A stretch of DNA of 64,000 nt from Datisca glomerata (lineage: Eukaryota > Streptophyta > Magnoliopsida > Cucurbitales > Datiscaceae). This document shows, one piece after another, positions 33,961-45,692 of this stretch. Position numbers and translations under genes: made by a program. The notes beneath the pieces were generated by a model. That model ran no database searches and was not told the origin of the DNA. It saw only the letters and a list, made by a program, of their open reading frames with translations. The first letter of the stretch is position 1. Each line of letters begins with the position of its first letter. The stretch is from positions 558,001-622,000 of the forward strand of contig QANY01000291.1 in assembly GCA_003255025.1 (NCBI GenBank), read 5' to 3'.

Positions 33961-34430
33961 TCGAGATGTGGGGCCTGGACCCCATTTTGCTATCCCTGCA
34001 AAAATTCACGGGTCAAAAAGTTAGGAACTAAATTATTACTGCCTTCAGTAAATTCAACATTAAAATAAAAAATACTAAGTATAGACCGCCATCTAGCAAA
34101 AATTTATTTTGAAGTAATATTTTTAAGATCTTTCTCCAGAACATGTTTTACATATTTACAGTCATTTTTTAAAAAGATTTTTTATGTAACAAGTCATCCT
34201 GGAATTTTTCTATATACAGAACAACATATGAGATTTCCTTTTTAATCGTACTATAATTAACTTGGGACTGAGTCCAAGTGACTCTGGAGTGATTTTTTTG
34301 TAACAATATACCTCCGTATCATATTTCAAAGGCATCAGTTTGGACAATTTTGAATGAATTATTAGAAGGGATGCCAAGACAAGGAACCTTCTTAACATGT
34401 GTTTTAATTATTTTAATTAGATTGGTGTGA
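33961..34430 (-). pseudogene. EPV-B RNase H (minus copy)
   Basis: Frames on the minus strand give the RNase H sequence order: a decayed IVQTDAF-type start, NHSRVTWTQSQVNYSTIKKE, EKFQDD, and the end near 34010 with a broken DFL-type motif. In this copy ORF2-like linker sequence (ESSTP block) follows within about 100 bp; the AlkB-like segment seen at 50.94-51.36 kb is absent. Confidence 0.65.
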
Positions 34431-35340
34431 ACAGAAGTTCATAGAGGAGGATTCTTCTTGAGCCTTTCAAAGAGAGGCTTGCAATCAATTCTTAACTTAT
34501 CATAAAAATCATATATATAATTTAAAGATCCTAGAAATTTTTACAATTGGGTTTCGTCTAGGATTTCATCAGAGAATCTATCGGCAAATTGAATTACCCG
34601 ATCAATTGGTTTAATTATAGAATGGTGTATTTCAAATCCTAGGAATCTAATCTTAGGTTGAAACAATTTAATTTTACTTGCAGAAATAACTAAACCATTT
34701 TGATTTTTTTTATCTTTGCAAACAATTCTAGATGTTTCCAATATTGTTCAATTGATTTAGAAAAAATAAGAACATCATCAATGTATACAATTGAGAAATT
34801 AATAAATTGATTAAAGATTTCATTCATTATATTTTAGAATTCACTTGGGGCATTTTTAAGACCAAAACACATTACATTCCATTCGTAATGACCAAATAAA
34901 GTTACAATTGCAGTTTTATATTTGTCATTTCCATTTACCTGGATTTTCCAGAATCCATACTTCATGTCAAACTTAGAGAATACCATTGCATCTCCAAGTA
35001 TGTTAATTAAGTCCTTTTTGTTTGGTATTGGATATTTTATCCATCCCAAGACATTGTTAAGGAGCTTGTAATTAATAACTAACCGAGGAACTCCTCGTTC
35101 AATTTCACTGGCCTTCTGGGCATAAAAGGTCGAGCAGGACTAAGGAGATTTGCTTCAACTAATTATACTCTTATTGAGAAGTTATGCAATTTCCGTTTTG
35201 CAGAGCTCGAGCATTTCAGAGTTCATTTGAATTGATCTTTCCTTGATAGGAATATTCTTTTCATCAAATCCCTTAATATAAGGAAGACTGACAGTATGTT
35301 GTTTCATGTGCCATAAAGCATTAGGAATGTCAGAACATCA
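34431..35340 (-). pseudogene. EPV-B reverse transcriptase (minus copy)
   Basis: The best-preserved RT in the window. Frame 35049-34834 covers IKYPIPNKKDLINILGDAMV, FSKFDMKYGFWKIQV, YKTAIVTLFGHYEWNVMCFG and LKNAPSEF (motifs A and B region). The catalytic motif YIDDVLIFSKS is legible at about 34760-34795 on the minus strand. Frame 34741-34541 follows with ASKIKLFQPKIRFLGFEIHH. Upstream are the linker CSDIPNALWHMKQH and PIKERSIQMNSE. In-frame stops and at least two shifts separate the pieces, so it is inactive, but the motif order is exactly that of caulimovirid RT. Confidence 0.8.
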
Positions 35341-35900
35341 TCAAATATGCTCCTGAATCAACAAGAGCCATTATAGTGAAGTCAAAATCTTAAATTATAA
35401 TTTTGATCATTATGTGTCATTTTTTGATTTTGATATGATTAAGAATTTGAATGAAGTTATCATCATCTTCATTGTTGATAATAGGTTCTTCAACCTCATT
35501 ATCAGAAATTGAGGATTCACTATGTTCTACTAATTCATGTTTTTAATTATATTTTCATTTTTTAAAAGATTTAACTCTTTGGTTATTTCTGTGTTAGAAT
35601 CTTTTAATTCTTTAATTTCAATTTTAATATTTTTAATTTCTTTTTGAAGTTCATGTAAGATAACTTCTTTTTCCTTTCCTTTAACTTTATTGAATTTTTC
35701 AAGGGTTTGTGAAAGGCTTGCAGTATTATTATTATTAGACCTTATTTTCTTTTTTCTGAATTACTTTCCTAAGTCTTTCTAAGTATTCTTGTTTTAATTC
35801 TATATTTTCAATTTTGCTAATTAAATCTAACTAGAGGTTTTCTTGTTCTTCATTTTTATTTAAAACATTAATTTTTTGACAACTATCCTTACACCCCATA
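35341..35900 (-). pseudogene. EPV-B protease stub and preceding linker (minus copy)
   Basis: The minus strand keeps the lysine/glutamate-rich stretch before protease (matching 49359-49700 and 39760-40100) and the start of the aspartic protease (decayed VDSGA) near 35375. From there it jumps directly to the protease-RT linker at about 35340, so the rest of the protease is deleted. Confidence 0.6.
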
Positions 35901-37405
35901 GAGATGTTAGAAGAATCATTGTTAGAACTCGAAGAGTAAGATTTTAAGAATTTAGGATATTCAAATTCTCCTAAATCTTCACCATCACTCTCATAGTATT
36001 ATATTGACTCTATGATTCTAAATAATTTTTGTTTATCTTCATCGGAGATTTTTAATTGATTGATTTTATTTTTAACTTGACAAGTATTTGTAAAATGACC
36101 ATTCTAGCCATATTTGAAACACTTAAGTTTGCTTTTATCAAAAGATTCTTTTTTGAACTTTCTTTTAGAATCATTTTTATTCCTAGAAAAGTGTTTGTTA
36201 AAATTTTTATTCTTTGAAAAGTATTTGTCAAAATTATTATGTTTAGTTTTTTAGAATTGTCTCTTATAAGGCTTGCCAGACCTTCTAGAGCTTAAATGAG
36301 AATTTTTTCTATTTTTCTGGGAATGAGCAGTAGCGGGTAAACCATATTACTCACAAAAATTACCTAATTCATATTTGACAGTTTTATTTTCTCTTTTATT
36401 TATTTATTGATTTTCATATCAATACACATTCTCAAACATTCCTTTTGTATTGTAGTAATTATTGTACCATAGGTAAGACTATCATAGTTTATATTTCCTA
36501 GGTCATTACTAAGAACTGTTATTATTTTATGTGCGAACAAATTGGGTAATCCATTAATAATTTTTTCTTTCCAAAATGGTTGATTACTATCATCCTTTGT
36601 CATTACTCTAGACAAAAATATATTTTTATACCAGTTAAAATCACTTAGGATTGGACACCTAAGATTAGTCAATTGATCATAGATACGTGAAGTAACATTA
36701 CTTGGCATTCCAATGAAGTGTTCAATTATTATGTAAATGAGTGTATTGATGGCATCAGATATTATTTCTCGATCATATCCAATAGTTGGGTTTTCTTCAG
36801 CATCATTCTTTACAAATGAAAAGAATTGTATTTTTGGATTCTTCTGTGAGATGTTTTTCCTACCAGAATGTAGCATTCCTGTGAATCTTGTAACTAAAAG
36901 ATTTATTAACTCATTGTGAAGTAAATTGTGTGTGGTAATGTAGTTGTTAGCTGCCATTGCCATGTGCTGCAATTCATTGAGAACTTCCTATTCAAAAAGT
37001 CCATCAATATTTCATTCGCACAATTTCTCTGCAGAAACATAAAATTGATTAACTAAAGAATTATCAGAAATTTGGATATCAGGAGGAATAGGCTTTTATG
37101 TCCTTGCATTTCTTCTAAATTTTTAAATGTACTTCAATATTATTAATTTTTGAAGATTCATGGATCGTGGATGACATATAGCTGGATCCTGACTCATGGC
37201 TTTCTGATTCTGAACTACTGTCTTGGTTAATAACCTTAACAGAGAAAAATGATTCGACAGATTTATTCTTTAATTCTTGAAGTATTTTATCTATCTGTTT
37301 ATTAAAGGGAACAGTTTTTAAAGTAGTTTTATCTGAAAGATTTATAAGTGTTTTTATTTTAGGGATTCATTAAGTTTAGGTTCATTATGAACATCAAATC
37401 AGGAG
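35901..37405 (-). pseudogene. EPV-B coat protein (minus copy)
   Basis: The 190-codon frame 36972-36400 is the coat core: MAANNYITTHNLLHNELINL, RFTGMLHSGRKN, NPTIGYDREIISDAINTLIY, EHFIGMPSNVTSRIYDQLTN and FWKEKIINGLPNLFAHKI. The zinc knuckle near 36070-36125 reads CFKYG then a stop, so one cysteine and the frame are lost. The copy starts abruptly at about 37405, where it meets a plus-strand copy. Confidence 0.7.
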
Positions 37406-39640
37406 AATAAGGTTGATGTTCTAATAGGAATTTCTTTTCTGGATCATCCATTAATAATGATCAAGATCTCAGGATTCAACAATTAGAACAAGAATTAGAA
37501 AATTTAAAAATTAAAAATTTAAGACATAAAGGAATAGCTACAAATTTCCAAGTTAGTCAGTCAGCATACGATAATAAGTCTGAACAATCTGACGAACCAG
37601 AGGCACCCACTGAATCATATTTCCATGTTAATCCACAACTCCTAGTCCTAAGTTTAGGAACCCTGGACTGAGAATACAAACCTGATTGGGAAGGTCAAAC
37701 CCAACATAATGATACCCCAACTAATCTAAATAAACGTAATAGGTTCAGAGAAAAATATAATATGGATCAAAGAAGAATCAACTTGCTGAGTGGAAGGCAT
37801 TCATATAAGAATTTAGAGTTCATATATTTTTCATTGATTATATCGAGGAAATCTATGATAAAAATATTAATTTAGGTTTCAAATCTAAATGGGTCAAGGA
37901 AAACTCTAGTGTGGTAACTGCTAGTCATCCACCACTTGAAAAAATCTTAATAAATCACAACATTTTTCTAATCACTGCTTCTCCTTTCAAAATTTCAAAA
38001 GAAGAAGAACCAAATAAAAAGGTAGTTGAACAACTCAACAATCAAAGTCTAATTACAATAGGAAAATAATTAGACAAAATAGAGAATAAGGTTGATGTTC
38101 TTAATGAACCTAAACCTAATGAATCCCCAAAAGAAAAACCATTAATAAATCTTTCAGATAAAACTACTTTGAAAATTGTTCCCCTTATAATAAACAGATA
38201 GATAAAATACTTCAAGAATTAAAGAATAAATCTGTCGAATCATCTTCCTCTGTTAAGGTTATTAACCAAGACACTAGTTCAGAATCAGAAAGTCATGAGT
38301 CAGGATCCACCTATGAGTTATCCACGATCCACGAATCTTCAAAAATTAAAAATATTGAAAATACATTTAAAAATTTAGAAATTAATAAATTAGAAAGGAA
38401 ATGACATAAAAGCCCATTCCTCTTAATATCCAAATTTCTGATAATTCTTTAGTTAATCAATTATATGTTTCTACAGAGAAATTATACGAATGGAATATTG
38501 ATGGATTTTCTGAACAGGAAGTTCTCAATGAATTGCAGCACATGGCAATGGTAGCTAGCAGCTACATTACCATACACAATTTAGTTCACAATGAGATAAT
38601 AAAACTTTTAGTTACAGGATTCACAGGAATGCTACATTCCAGGTGAAAAAAATATCTCACAAAAGAATCCAAAAATATCATTCTTTCAGCAATAAAGATT
38701 GATGTTGAACGAAACCCAACTATTGGAGAGGATAAGGAAACAATACATGATGCCATCATTACACTCATTTACACAATAATTGAACACTTCATTGGAACGC
38801 CGAGTAATATTACTTCACGTATCCATGATCAATTGACTAATCTTAGGTGACGATCACTAAGTGTTTAACTGGTATAAAAATATATTTCTATTTAGAGTAA
38901 TGACAAGGGATGATAGAAATCAATCCTTTTGGAAAGAAAGATTTATTAATAGATTACCCAATTTGTTCGTACATAAAATAAGAACAGTCCTTATTAATGA
39001 CCTAAGAAACATAGACTACGATAGTCTTACCTACTGTACAATAATTACTACAATACAAAAGGAAGGTTTGAGAATGTGTATTGATATGAAAATCAATAAA
39101 CAAATGAAAAAAGAAAAGAAAACTGCCAAATATGAATTAAATAATTTTTGCGAGCAGTATAGTTGACCCGCTATTGCTCCTTCCTAGAAAAATAGAAAAA
39201 TTCTCATTTAAGACCTAGAAGGTCTCGCAAGCCTTATAACAGACAATTCCACAAAAATAAACATAAACATTTTGACCAATACTTTTCAAAGAATAAAAAA
39301 ATTTAAACACTTTTCTAAGAATAAAAATTATTCTAAAAGAAAGTTCAAAAAAGAATCTTTTGATAAAAGTAAATTTAGGTGTTTCAAATGTGGCCAGAAT
39401 AGTCATTTTGTAAATACTTGTCATGTTAAAAATAAAATCAATCAATTAAAAATTTCTTATGAAGATAAACAAGAATTGTTTAGAATCATATAGTCAATAG
39501 AATACTATGAGAGTGATAGTGAAGATTTAGGAGAATTTGAATATCCTAAATTCTCAAAATCTAACTTTTCGAGTTCTGACAGTGATTCTCCTAACATCTC
39601 TATGGAGTGTAGGGATAGTTATTGTCAAAAAATGATTTAA
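37406..39640 (+). pseudogene. EPV-B coat protein region (partial plus copy)
   Basis: Begins within the movement/coat linker near 37420 and runs through the coat core in several frames, then the frame 38861-39166 (SFWKERFINRLPNLFVHKIR). A complete zinc knuckle CFKCGQNSHFVNTC (CX2CX4HX4C) lies near 39381-39422 in the frame 39272-39493. Stops occur near 38645 and 38848 and elsewhere. The acidic serine-rich tail (near 39500-39610) follows. This matches the copy at 43.1-45.3 kb. Confidence 0.7.
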
Positions 39641-40170
39641 ATAAAAATGAAGAACAAGAAATCTTCATGTTTGACTTAATTAGTAAATTGAAAATCCAGA
39701 ATTAAAATAAGAATATCTAAAGAGACATAGGAAACTAATTCAAAATAAAGAAAATACTAAGTCTAATAATAACAATATTGCAAACCTTTCGCAAACTCTT
39801 GAAAAATTTAATAAGGCTAAAGGAAAGAAAAAAGAAGTTACCTTACAGGAGCATCAGAAAGAAATTAAAAATATTAAAAAAATAAAAGAATTAAACAATT
39901 CAAACACAGAAATAAAAAAAAAGAATTAAACCTTTTAGAAATAGAGAGTTTAATTAAGAATCGGGAATCTAGTGAACTAGGAGAACTAGTAAATTTCTAA
40001 TTTCTGATACTGAGGTTGGAGAACCTATTATCAACAATCAAGATGATGATAATTTCATCCAAATTCATAATCATATCAAAATCAAGAAATGACACATAAT
40101 GATCAAAATTATAATTCAAGATTTTAGTTTCACTACAATGGTTCTTGTTGATTCAGGAGCAAATTTGATT
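39641..40170 (+). pseudogene. EPV-B pre-protease linker and protease start (partial plus copy)
   Basis: A lysine-rich linker, then VLVDSGANL (aspartic protease active-site motif) at about 40143-40168. The sequence then jumps into ORF2 (FNILIIMTM), so the rest of protease, RT and RNase H are deleted. Around 39732 this copy reads uninterrupted where CACTA-1 sits in the other copy, giving the empty site. Confidence 0.7.
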
Positions 40171-40940
40171 TCAACATTCTCATAATCATGACTATGGATG
40201 ATTGAAAAATCCATCCTTCATTTTCAAAATACTTTTAAATAAAAAATAATATAATTATTTTGACTATATATATGCTAGGCACAAGATTGTTTTGCATCAA
40301 AATAGTGATTTTTCACTTTTGGTTTTAGATTTTGATAACAATTTCAAAATTGATTTTTCAAATTGGTTCTTAAAATGGTGATCCATTCATGGTACTACTT
40401 TAGAATCTTTTTCAATCGATTTTCAACAATCTTTTAATTTATTTCTAGAAATACACGAACCTTCACCAATTGAAGTTTCTTTTCCTTAAATACTTTGCTT
40501 TTCATATAATTATAAAATACATTGGATTTTAAAGTGGCAATACTCAATTAAGAATAGAGTCCTCACAAGAGAGTATCATGTTAAATGGTGGGATAAGTTT
40601 TACACCCAAGAAATTATTGCCTCCATTAACCACGAATTTGCAAATGTTCATCCTAGCCTAAAATTGGCCAACCATTTTACCCAAACTCCATTAAAAATTA
40701 ATAAGCTGAATAACCTAGCTCCACAAATGAAAAACTTCAGTTCAAATTTCTCAAAACCAAAGGGTAAATCAAAGGTCGCAAAGCCTAAATCAAAATTGGA
40801 GAAAGAATTAATCCAAAAAATGTTTCTCCTTTTATAAGACAATGACAAATCTGAACCTAAATCATCTGAAGAGTCAAGTTACTAATCATCCAAAAAGGTT
40901 ACTCTTCAGCAATTGAAGGACCCATTTGATAATATGAATA
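40171..40940 (+). pseudogene. EPV-B ORF2 (partial plus copy)
   Basis: Decayed ORF2 with legible blocks FDFPNWFLKW-type near 40350, LFLEIHEPSPIEVSF (about 40440-40485), YHVKWWDKFYTQEIIASINH (about 40578-40630) and a lysine-rich end before ELIQKMFLLL. The WWDKF motif is shared with EPV-A ORF2. No catalytic motif recognised. Unknown function. Confidence 0.6.
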
Positions 40941-41289
40941 TCAATAATAATGAATAAATTCAAATCACTCAGTGAATGAATCGAAGAATTCACCCTTGGC
41001 AAAATGACAATGTTTGAACAAAATCAAAGAATCAAAGTAATTCTGAATATGTATTATGGTAACACCTCAGCACAATGCAATGGTCATAATGATTTTTAAA
41101 GCAAGCAATTATAAATAACACTTGTCACAATGACTTTTGCATATAGTAATTATGATTTTCTAAAATCAACAATCAAAGTACAAAAATCCAAGATAGCAAT
41201 TATCAAGGAATCTAATGTGCAACAGTATCAATGACATTTCAACAACAACAATCATGACAAAATAATTATGAAGGCACGAAGATTGAGAA

Positions 41290-41795
41290 CTATCGAGGAA
41301 TCTTTACCTTTTGTCTTCTTCTGTATTAATTGTACTATTTGTCAAATAATTAGGCAACTATTTATGCATTTTACTATTTCTAGTCAAAAGTAGACAAAGT
41401 GGAAACGTAAAATGTTTTTACGTTTGTAACATAGAATACTTCAGGTAAGTGATGGATTCCTGGTGAACTCCACTTTTCTTGGCTATAAATAGGCAGTCTT
41501 CTCCCATTTGTTACTTAGAACTTGTTTTCAACTCTTAACTAATTGAGAGCAAAACTTATTTTGTGAAACAAAGCTTTCTTCTTCTCCGCTTTTGTAATCT
41601 TCTTCTTTTTTCCTTTAACGTTAAATAGTGAGCGGGAGCTTATTTAATTGTTGCCAATAAACTTTGTTTGTGTAAGTTTTTAATCTTACACCTTAATACA
41701 ATTTTAACTATTTTTATGTTTAATTCTTACATCTTAATACTCCCTCTCTAATTGCTTTGATTTATGCTTGATTTCGTGTCTTTTGGTATCAGAGC
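41290..41795 (+). promoter_or_regulatory. EPV-B promoter, poly(A) signal, leader and primer-binding site
   Basis: The TATA box TATAAATA at 41484-41491 sits after a promoter block with a palindromic ACGT pair (AAACGTAAAA, then TTTTACGTTT, 41402-41424). The leader of about 270 nt contains AATAAA at 41656-41661 and ends in TGGTATCAGAGC at 41784-41795, an exact plant initiator tRNA-Met complement. The arrangement is that of a caulimovirid pregenomic RNA start, with the poly(A) signal within the repeated end. Confidence 0.75.
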
Positions 41796-42216
41796 CAAAA
41801 TTGGTGGGGAGATTTACTATTTACTTAACTATCCGCTTAATTAATTTGTTCACCGCTTATTATGGCTGGTTATATTATTATTATTACTCAATTGCTTACC
41901 TGAATAATTTCTTTTATTTAATCTCACTCTCCGCCCAAGTGGCTAGTTATTCTTATAATTGATTATTTCTCTATATTATTTGTTTATCTAATCTGTGAAT
42001 CTACTTTAACAGAGACTGACGTATCAGCTTCTATTTGGTTAGCTTCAGAGACCTTGATAAGACCTCTTAGATACGTAAATCTCGAGGGAATGGTGGTTGC
42101 AGAGGCAGAAAGGAGAAGATTCAACCTAGTAAGAGGTTGTAAAAGTCACAACAGATTAATATTCAAAATATAGTATGAAATTTTCAATCATAAGAATAAT
42201 TTAGTTATTTTGAGTA

Positions 42217-42774
42217 ATGAGTAGATTATTTAGAAGTAATTCTTCTAGTAGCAGTAGGTCTACAATAACCTCAATTCCAGACATTATAAATGAAGAACAT
42301 TTAGAATACCTAGCAGATGATCAAGGAGATCATAGGGTATGGAATATAGCCAAAATCCTAAATAAAAATATTTACAAACACTTGTTTGTTGCTTCCTTCA
42401 AGCCCCACGATCATGTAAAAATAATTGAAAAATTATATGCTATTGGAAAAGAACATGAAACTTGTCAATTAATTTCTTCTAATGCAACTAAACATCACAT
42501 TGAAGAAGGATATAATTTTCTTCATTTTAGTTTAGTCCATATTAAAGTTAAACCACTCACAAGGAGAGGCATGAATATATCTGTCTTGTTAGCCTTGCGA
42601 GATGCAAGATTCACAAATTTTAATGATAGTACTTTAGGATTAATTGAATCTTCACTTTGTAATGGTCCAATCTATTTTGATTATTTTTTAGATTTGTCTG
42701 TTAGTTTAGCAAACCCTCATATTCTAAAATCATTAACTTTGAATATTAAAACGATTGATTACCAAGTCCTCTAA
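42217..42774 (+). pseudogene. EPV-B movement protein
   Basis: The clearest viral frame: ATG at 42217, 185 codons, 420 nt after the primer-binding site. The N-terminus is serine-rich (RLFRSNSSSSSRST). The 30K-superfamily core reads KHHIEEGYNFLHFSLVHIKV, ALRDARFTNFNDSTLGLIES, then SLCNGPIYFDYFLDLSVSLA. The frame stops at 42774; the rest continues with shifts, including the C-terminal tryptophan block ITWSDITLPTNWLLTNE in the frame 42873-43163. Intact relatives need both parts in one frame, so the product here would be truncated. In the virus it is the cell-to-cell movement protein. Confidence 0.8.
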
Positions 42775-43169
42775 GGAACCCAACCCCTAGCTTTTGATTT
42801 TTAGAATTCATTACAAAGGAGTCCAATATGAATTTCTAAATCATCAATAGGAGTCCAAAGAATCAAACTCTATTGATCCAATCTAGCCAAAATAATGCCA
42901 ATATTAGAATCCCTAAAACAATTACGTGGTCAGATATTACTTTGCCTACAAATTGGCTTTTAACCAATGAAAGCCAACTCACTCAAATACATTACCCAAT
43001 TGAAGATGTCGATTACATCCAACAGTACATGGATGGTACTGTTAAAATAAACTTTCAATCTTCTAATTCTAATCCTCAAATTAGGGAATATAGTCAGTCC
43101 AGTACCCCTAGGAATTCCTTTTCTGGATCATTCATTAATAATGATAAAGATCTTAGGATTTAACAATTA

Positions 43170-45407
43170 GAACAAGAATTAAAAAATTAAAAATTTAAGA
43201 CTTAAGGGAATAGCTACAAATTCCCAAGTTAGTCAGTCAGTCTATGATAATAAGTCTGAACAATCTAACAAACCAGAGGCACCTGCCGAATCAGATTTCC
43301 AAGTTAATCCACAACCCATAGTCCTAATTTTAGGATCCCTAGACCGAGAATACAAACCTGATTGGGAACGTCTAACCCAACATAATGATGACCCAGCCAA
43401 TCTAAATAGACATAATAGGTTCAGAGAAAAATATAATATGGATCAAAGAAGAATTAACTTGCTGAATGGAAGGCATTCATGTAAAATTTTAGAGTTGATA
43501 TATTTTTCCTTGACTATATCGAGGAAGTTTATGAGAAAAAAGATTAATGTAATTTCCAAATCAAAATGGGTCAAGGAAGACTCTAGTGTGGTAACTGCTA
43601 GTCATCCACCACCTGAAAAAATCTTAATAAATCACAAAAATTCTCTAATAACTGTTTCTCCTTTCAAAATTTTAAAAGAAGAAGAACCAACTAAAAAGGT
43701 AGTTAAACAACTCAATTACACCAATCAAAGTCTAATTACAATAAGAAAACAATTTGACAAAATAGAGAATAAGGTTGATGTTCTTAATGAACCTAAACCT
43801 AATGAATCCCCAAAAGAAAAATGCTTAATAAATCTTTCAGATAAAACTGCTAAAAATTGTTCCCCTTAATAAACATATAGATAAAATGCTTCAAGAATTA
43901 AAGAATAAATCTGTCGAATTATCTTCCTCTGTTAAGATTATTAACCAAGACAGTAGTTCCGAATCAGAAAACCATGGGTGAGGATCCACCTATGAGTCAT
44001 CCACAATCCACGAATCTTCAAAAATTAATAATATTGAAAATCATTTAAAATTTTAGAAATTAATAATTAGAAAGGCAATGGCATAAAAGCCTATTCCTCC
44101 TAATATCCAAATTTCTGATAATTCTTTAGTTAATCAATTTTATGTTTCTGTAGAGAAATTGTACGAATGGAATATTGATGGACTTTCTGAACAGGAAGTT
44201 CTCAATAAATTGCAGCACATGGCAATGGTAGCTAACAGTTACATTACCACACACAAGTTTACTTCACAAATGAGGTAATAAATCTTTTAGTTAGAGGATT
44301 CACAGGGATGTTATATTACTGGTGGGAAAAATATCTCACAGAAGAATTCAAAAATACCATTCTTTCAGCAGTAAAGATTGATACTGCAAGAAACCCAACT
44401 ATTGGAGAGGATCAAAAAACAATACATGATACCATCATTACACTCCTTTACATAATAATTGAACACTTCGTTGGAACGCCAAGTAATGTTTTTTCATATA
44501 TCCATGATCAATTGATTAATCTTAGGTGTCCAACCCTAAGTGATTTTACCTAATACAAAAATTTATTTTTGTCCAGAGTAATGACAAGGGATGATAGTAA
44601 TCAACCCTTTTAGAAAGAAAATTTTATTAATGGATTATCCAGTTTGTTCACACACAAAATAAGAGCAGTCCTTAGTAATGACCTAGGAAACATAGACTAT
44701 GATAGTCTTACCTACGGTACAATAATTACAACAATACAAAAGGAATGTTTCAGAATGTGTATTGATATGAAAATCAATAAACAAATCAAAAAAAAATTGT
44801 CAAATAAAAAATAGGTAATTTTTGCAAGCAGTATGGTTTACCCGCTATTACTCCTTCTCAGAAAAATAGGAAAATTCTCATTTAAATCCTAGAAGGTCTC
44901 ACAAGCCTTATAAAAGATAATTCCACAAAAATAAACATAAAAAATTTTTACCAATACTTTTCAAAAAAAATATTTAACCACTTTTCTAGCAATTAAAATT
45001 ATTCGAAAAGAAAGTTCAAAAGAGAATCTTTTGATAAAAGCAAACTTAAGTGTTTCAAATGTGACCAAAATGGTCATTTTGAAAATATTTGTCAAGTTAA
45101 AAGTAAAATCAATCAATTAAAAATCTCTGATGAAGATAAACAAGAATGGTTTAGAATCATAGAGTCAATAGAATACTATAAGAGTGATAGTGAAGATTTA
45201 GGAGAATTTGAATACCATGAATCTTCAGAATCTAACTCTTTGAGTTCTGACAGTAATTCTCCTAACATCTCTTGGGGTGTAGGGATAGTTGTAAAAAAAA
45301 ATATTTTAAATAAAAATGAAGAACAAGAAAACTTCTTGTTAGACTTAATTAGTAAAATTGAGAATCTAGAATTAAAACAAGAATATCTTGAGAGACCTAG
45401 GAAAGTA
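43170..45407 (+). pseudogene. EPV-B coat protein region (long copy)
   Basis: Linker frame 43438-43869, then coat core blocks GFTGMLYYWWEKYLTEEFKN, NPTIGEDQKTIHDTIITLLY and EHFVGTPSNVFSYIHDQLIN (44308-44553). The zinc knuckle near 45050-45090 has its second cysteine replaced (CFKCDQNGHFENIC pattern legible). An acidic serine-rich tail follows, and a frame (45240-45455) runs into the CACTA insertion at 45408. Stops occur at about 43162, 43980 and 44552 and elsewhere. Confidence 0.7.
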
Positions 45408-45647
45408 CATTACAACAAATATCTGCTTTTATGGCACACGGTGGCTGCGTTTTGACACAAAACGCAATGAAAGCCCATCTCTGAATCTGATTCGCGGGCC
45501 AAATTTCCCGAAACCCACCTAAATTAATTAGACTCTCTTCTCACATTTCTCTCTTTCTTCAATCTCTCACATAGCTCTCTCTTCAACCTCTGTGAAATCA
45601 CAAAACCTAGGGATTTCATCGTGAATCTCACTATTTCATCTATCTCA

Positions 45648-45692
<45 letters not shown>

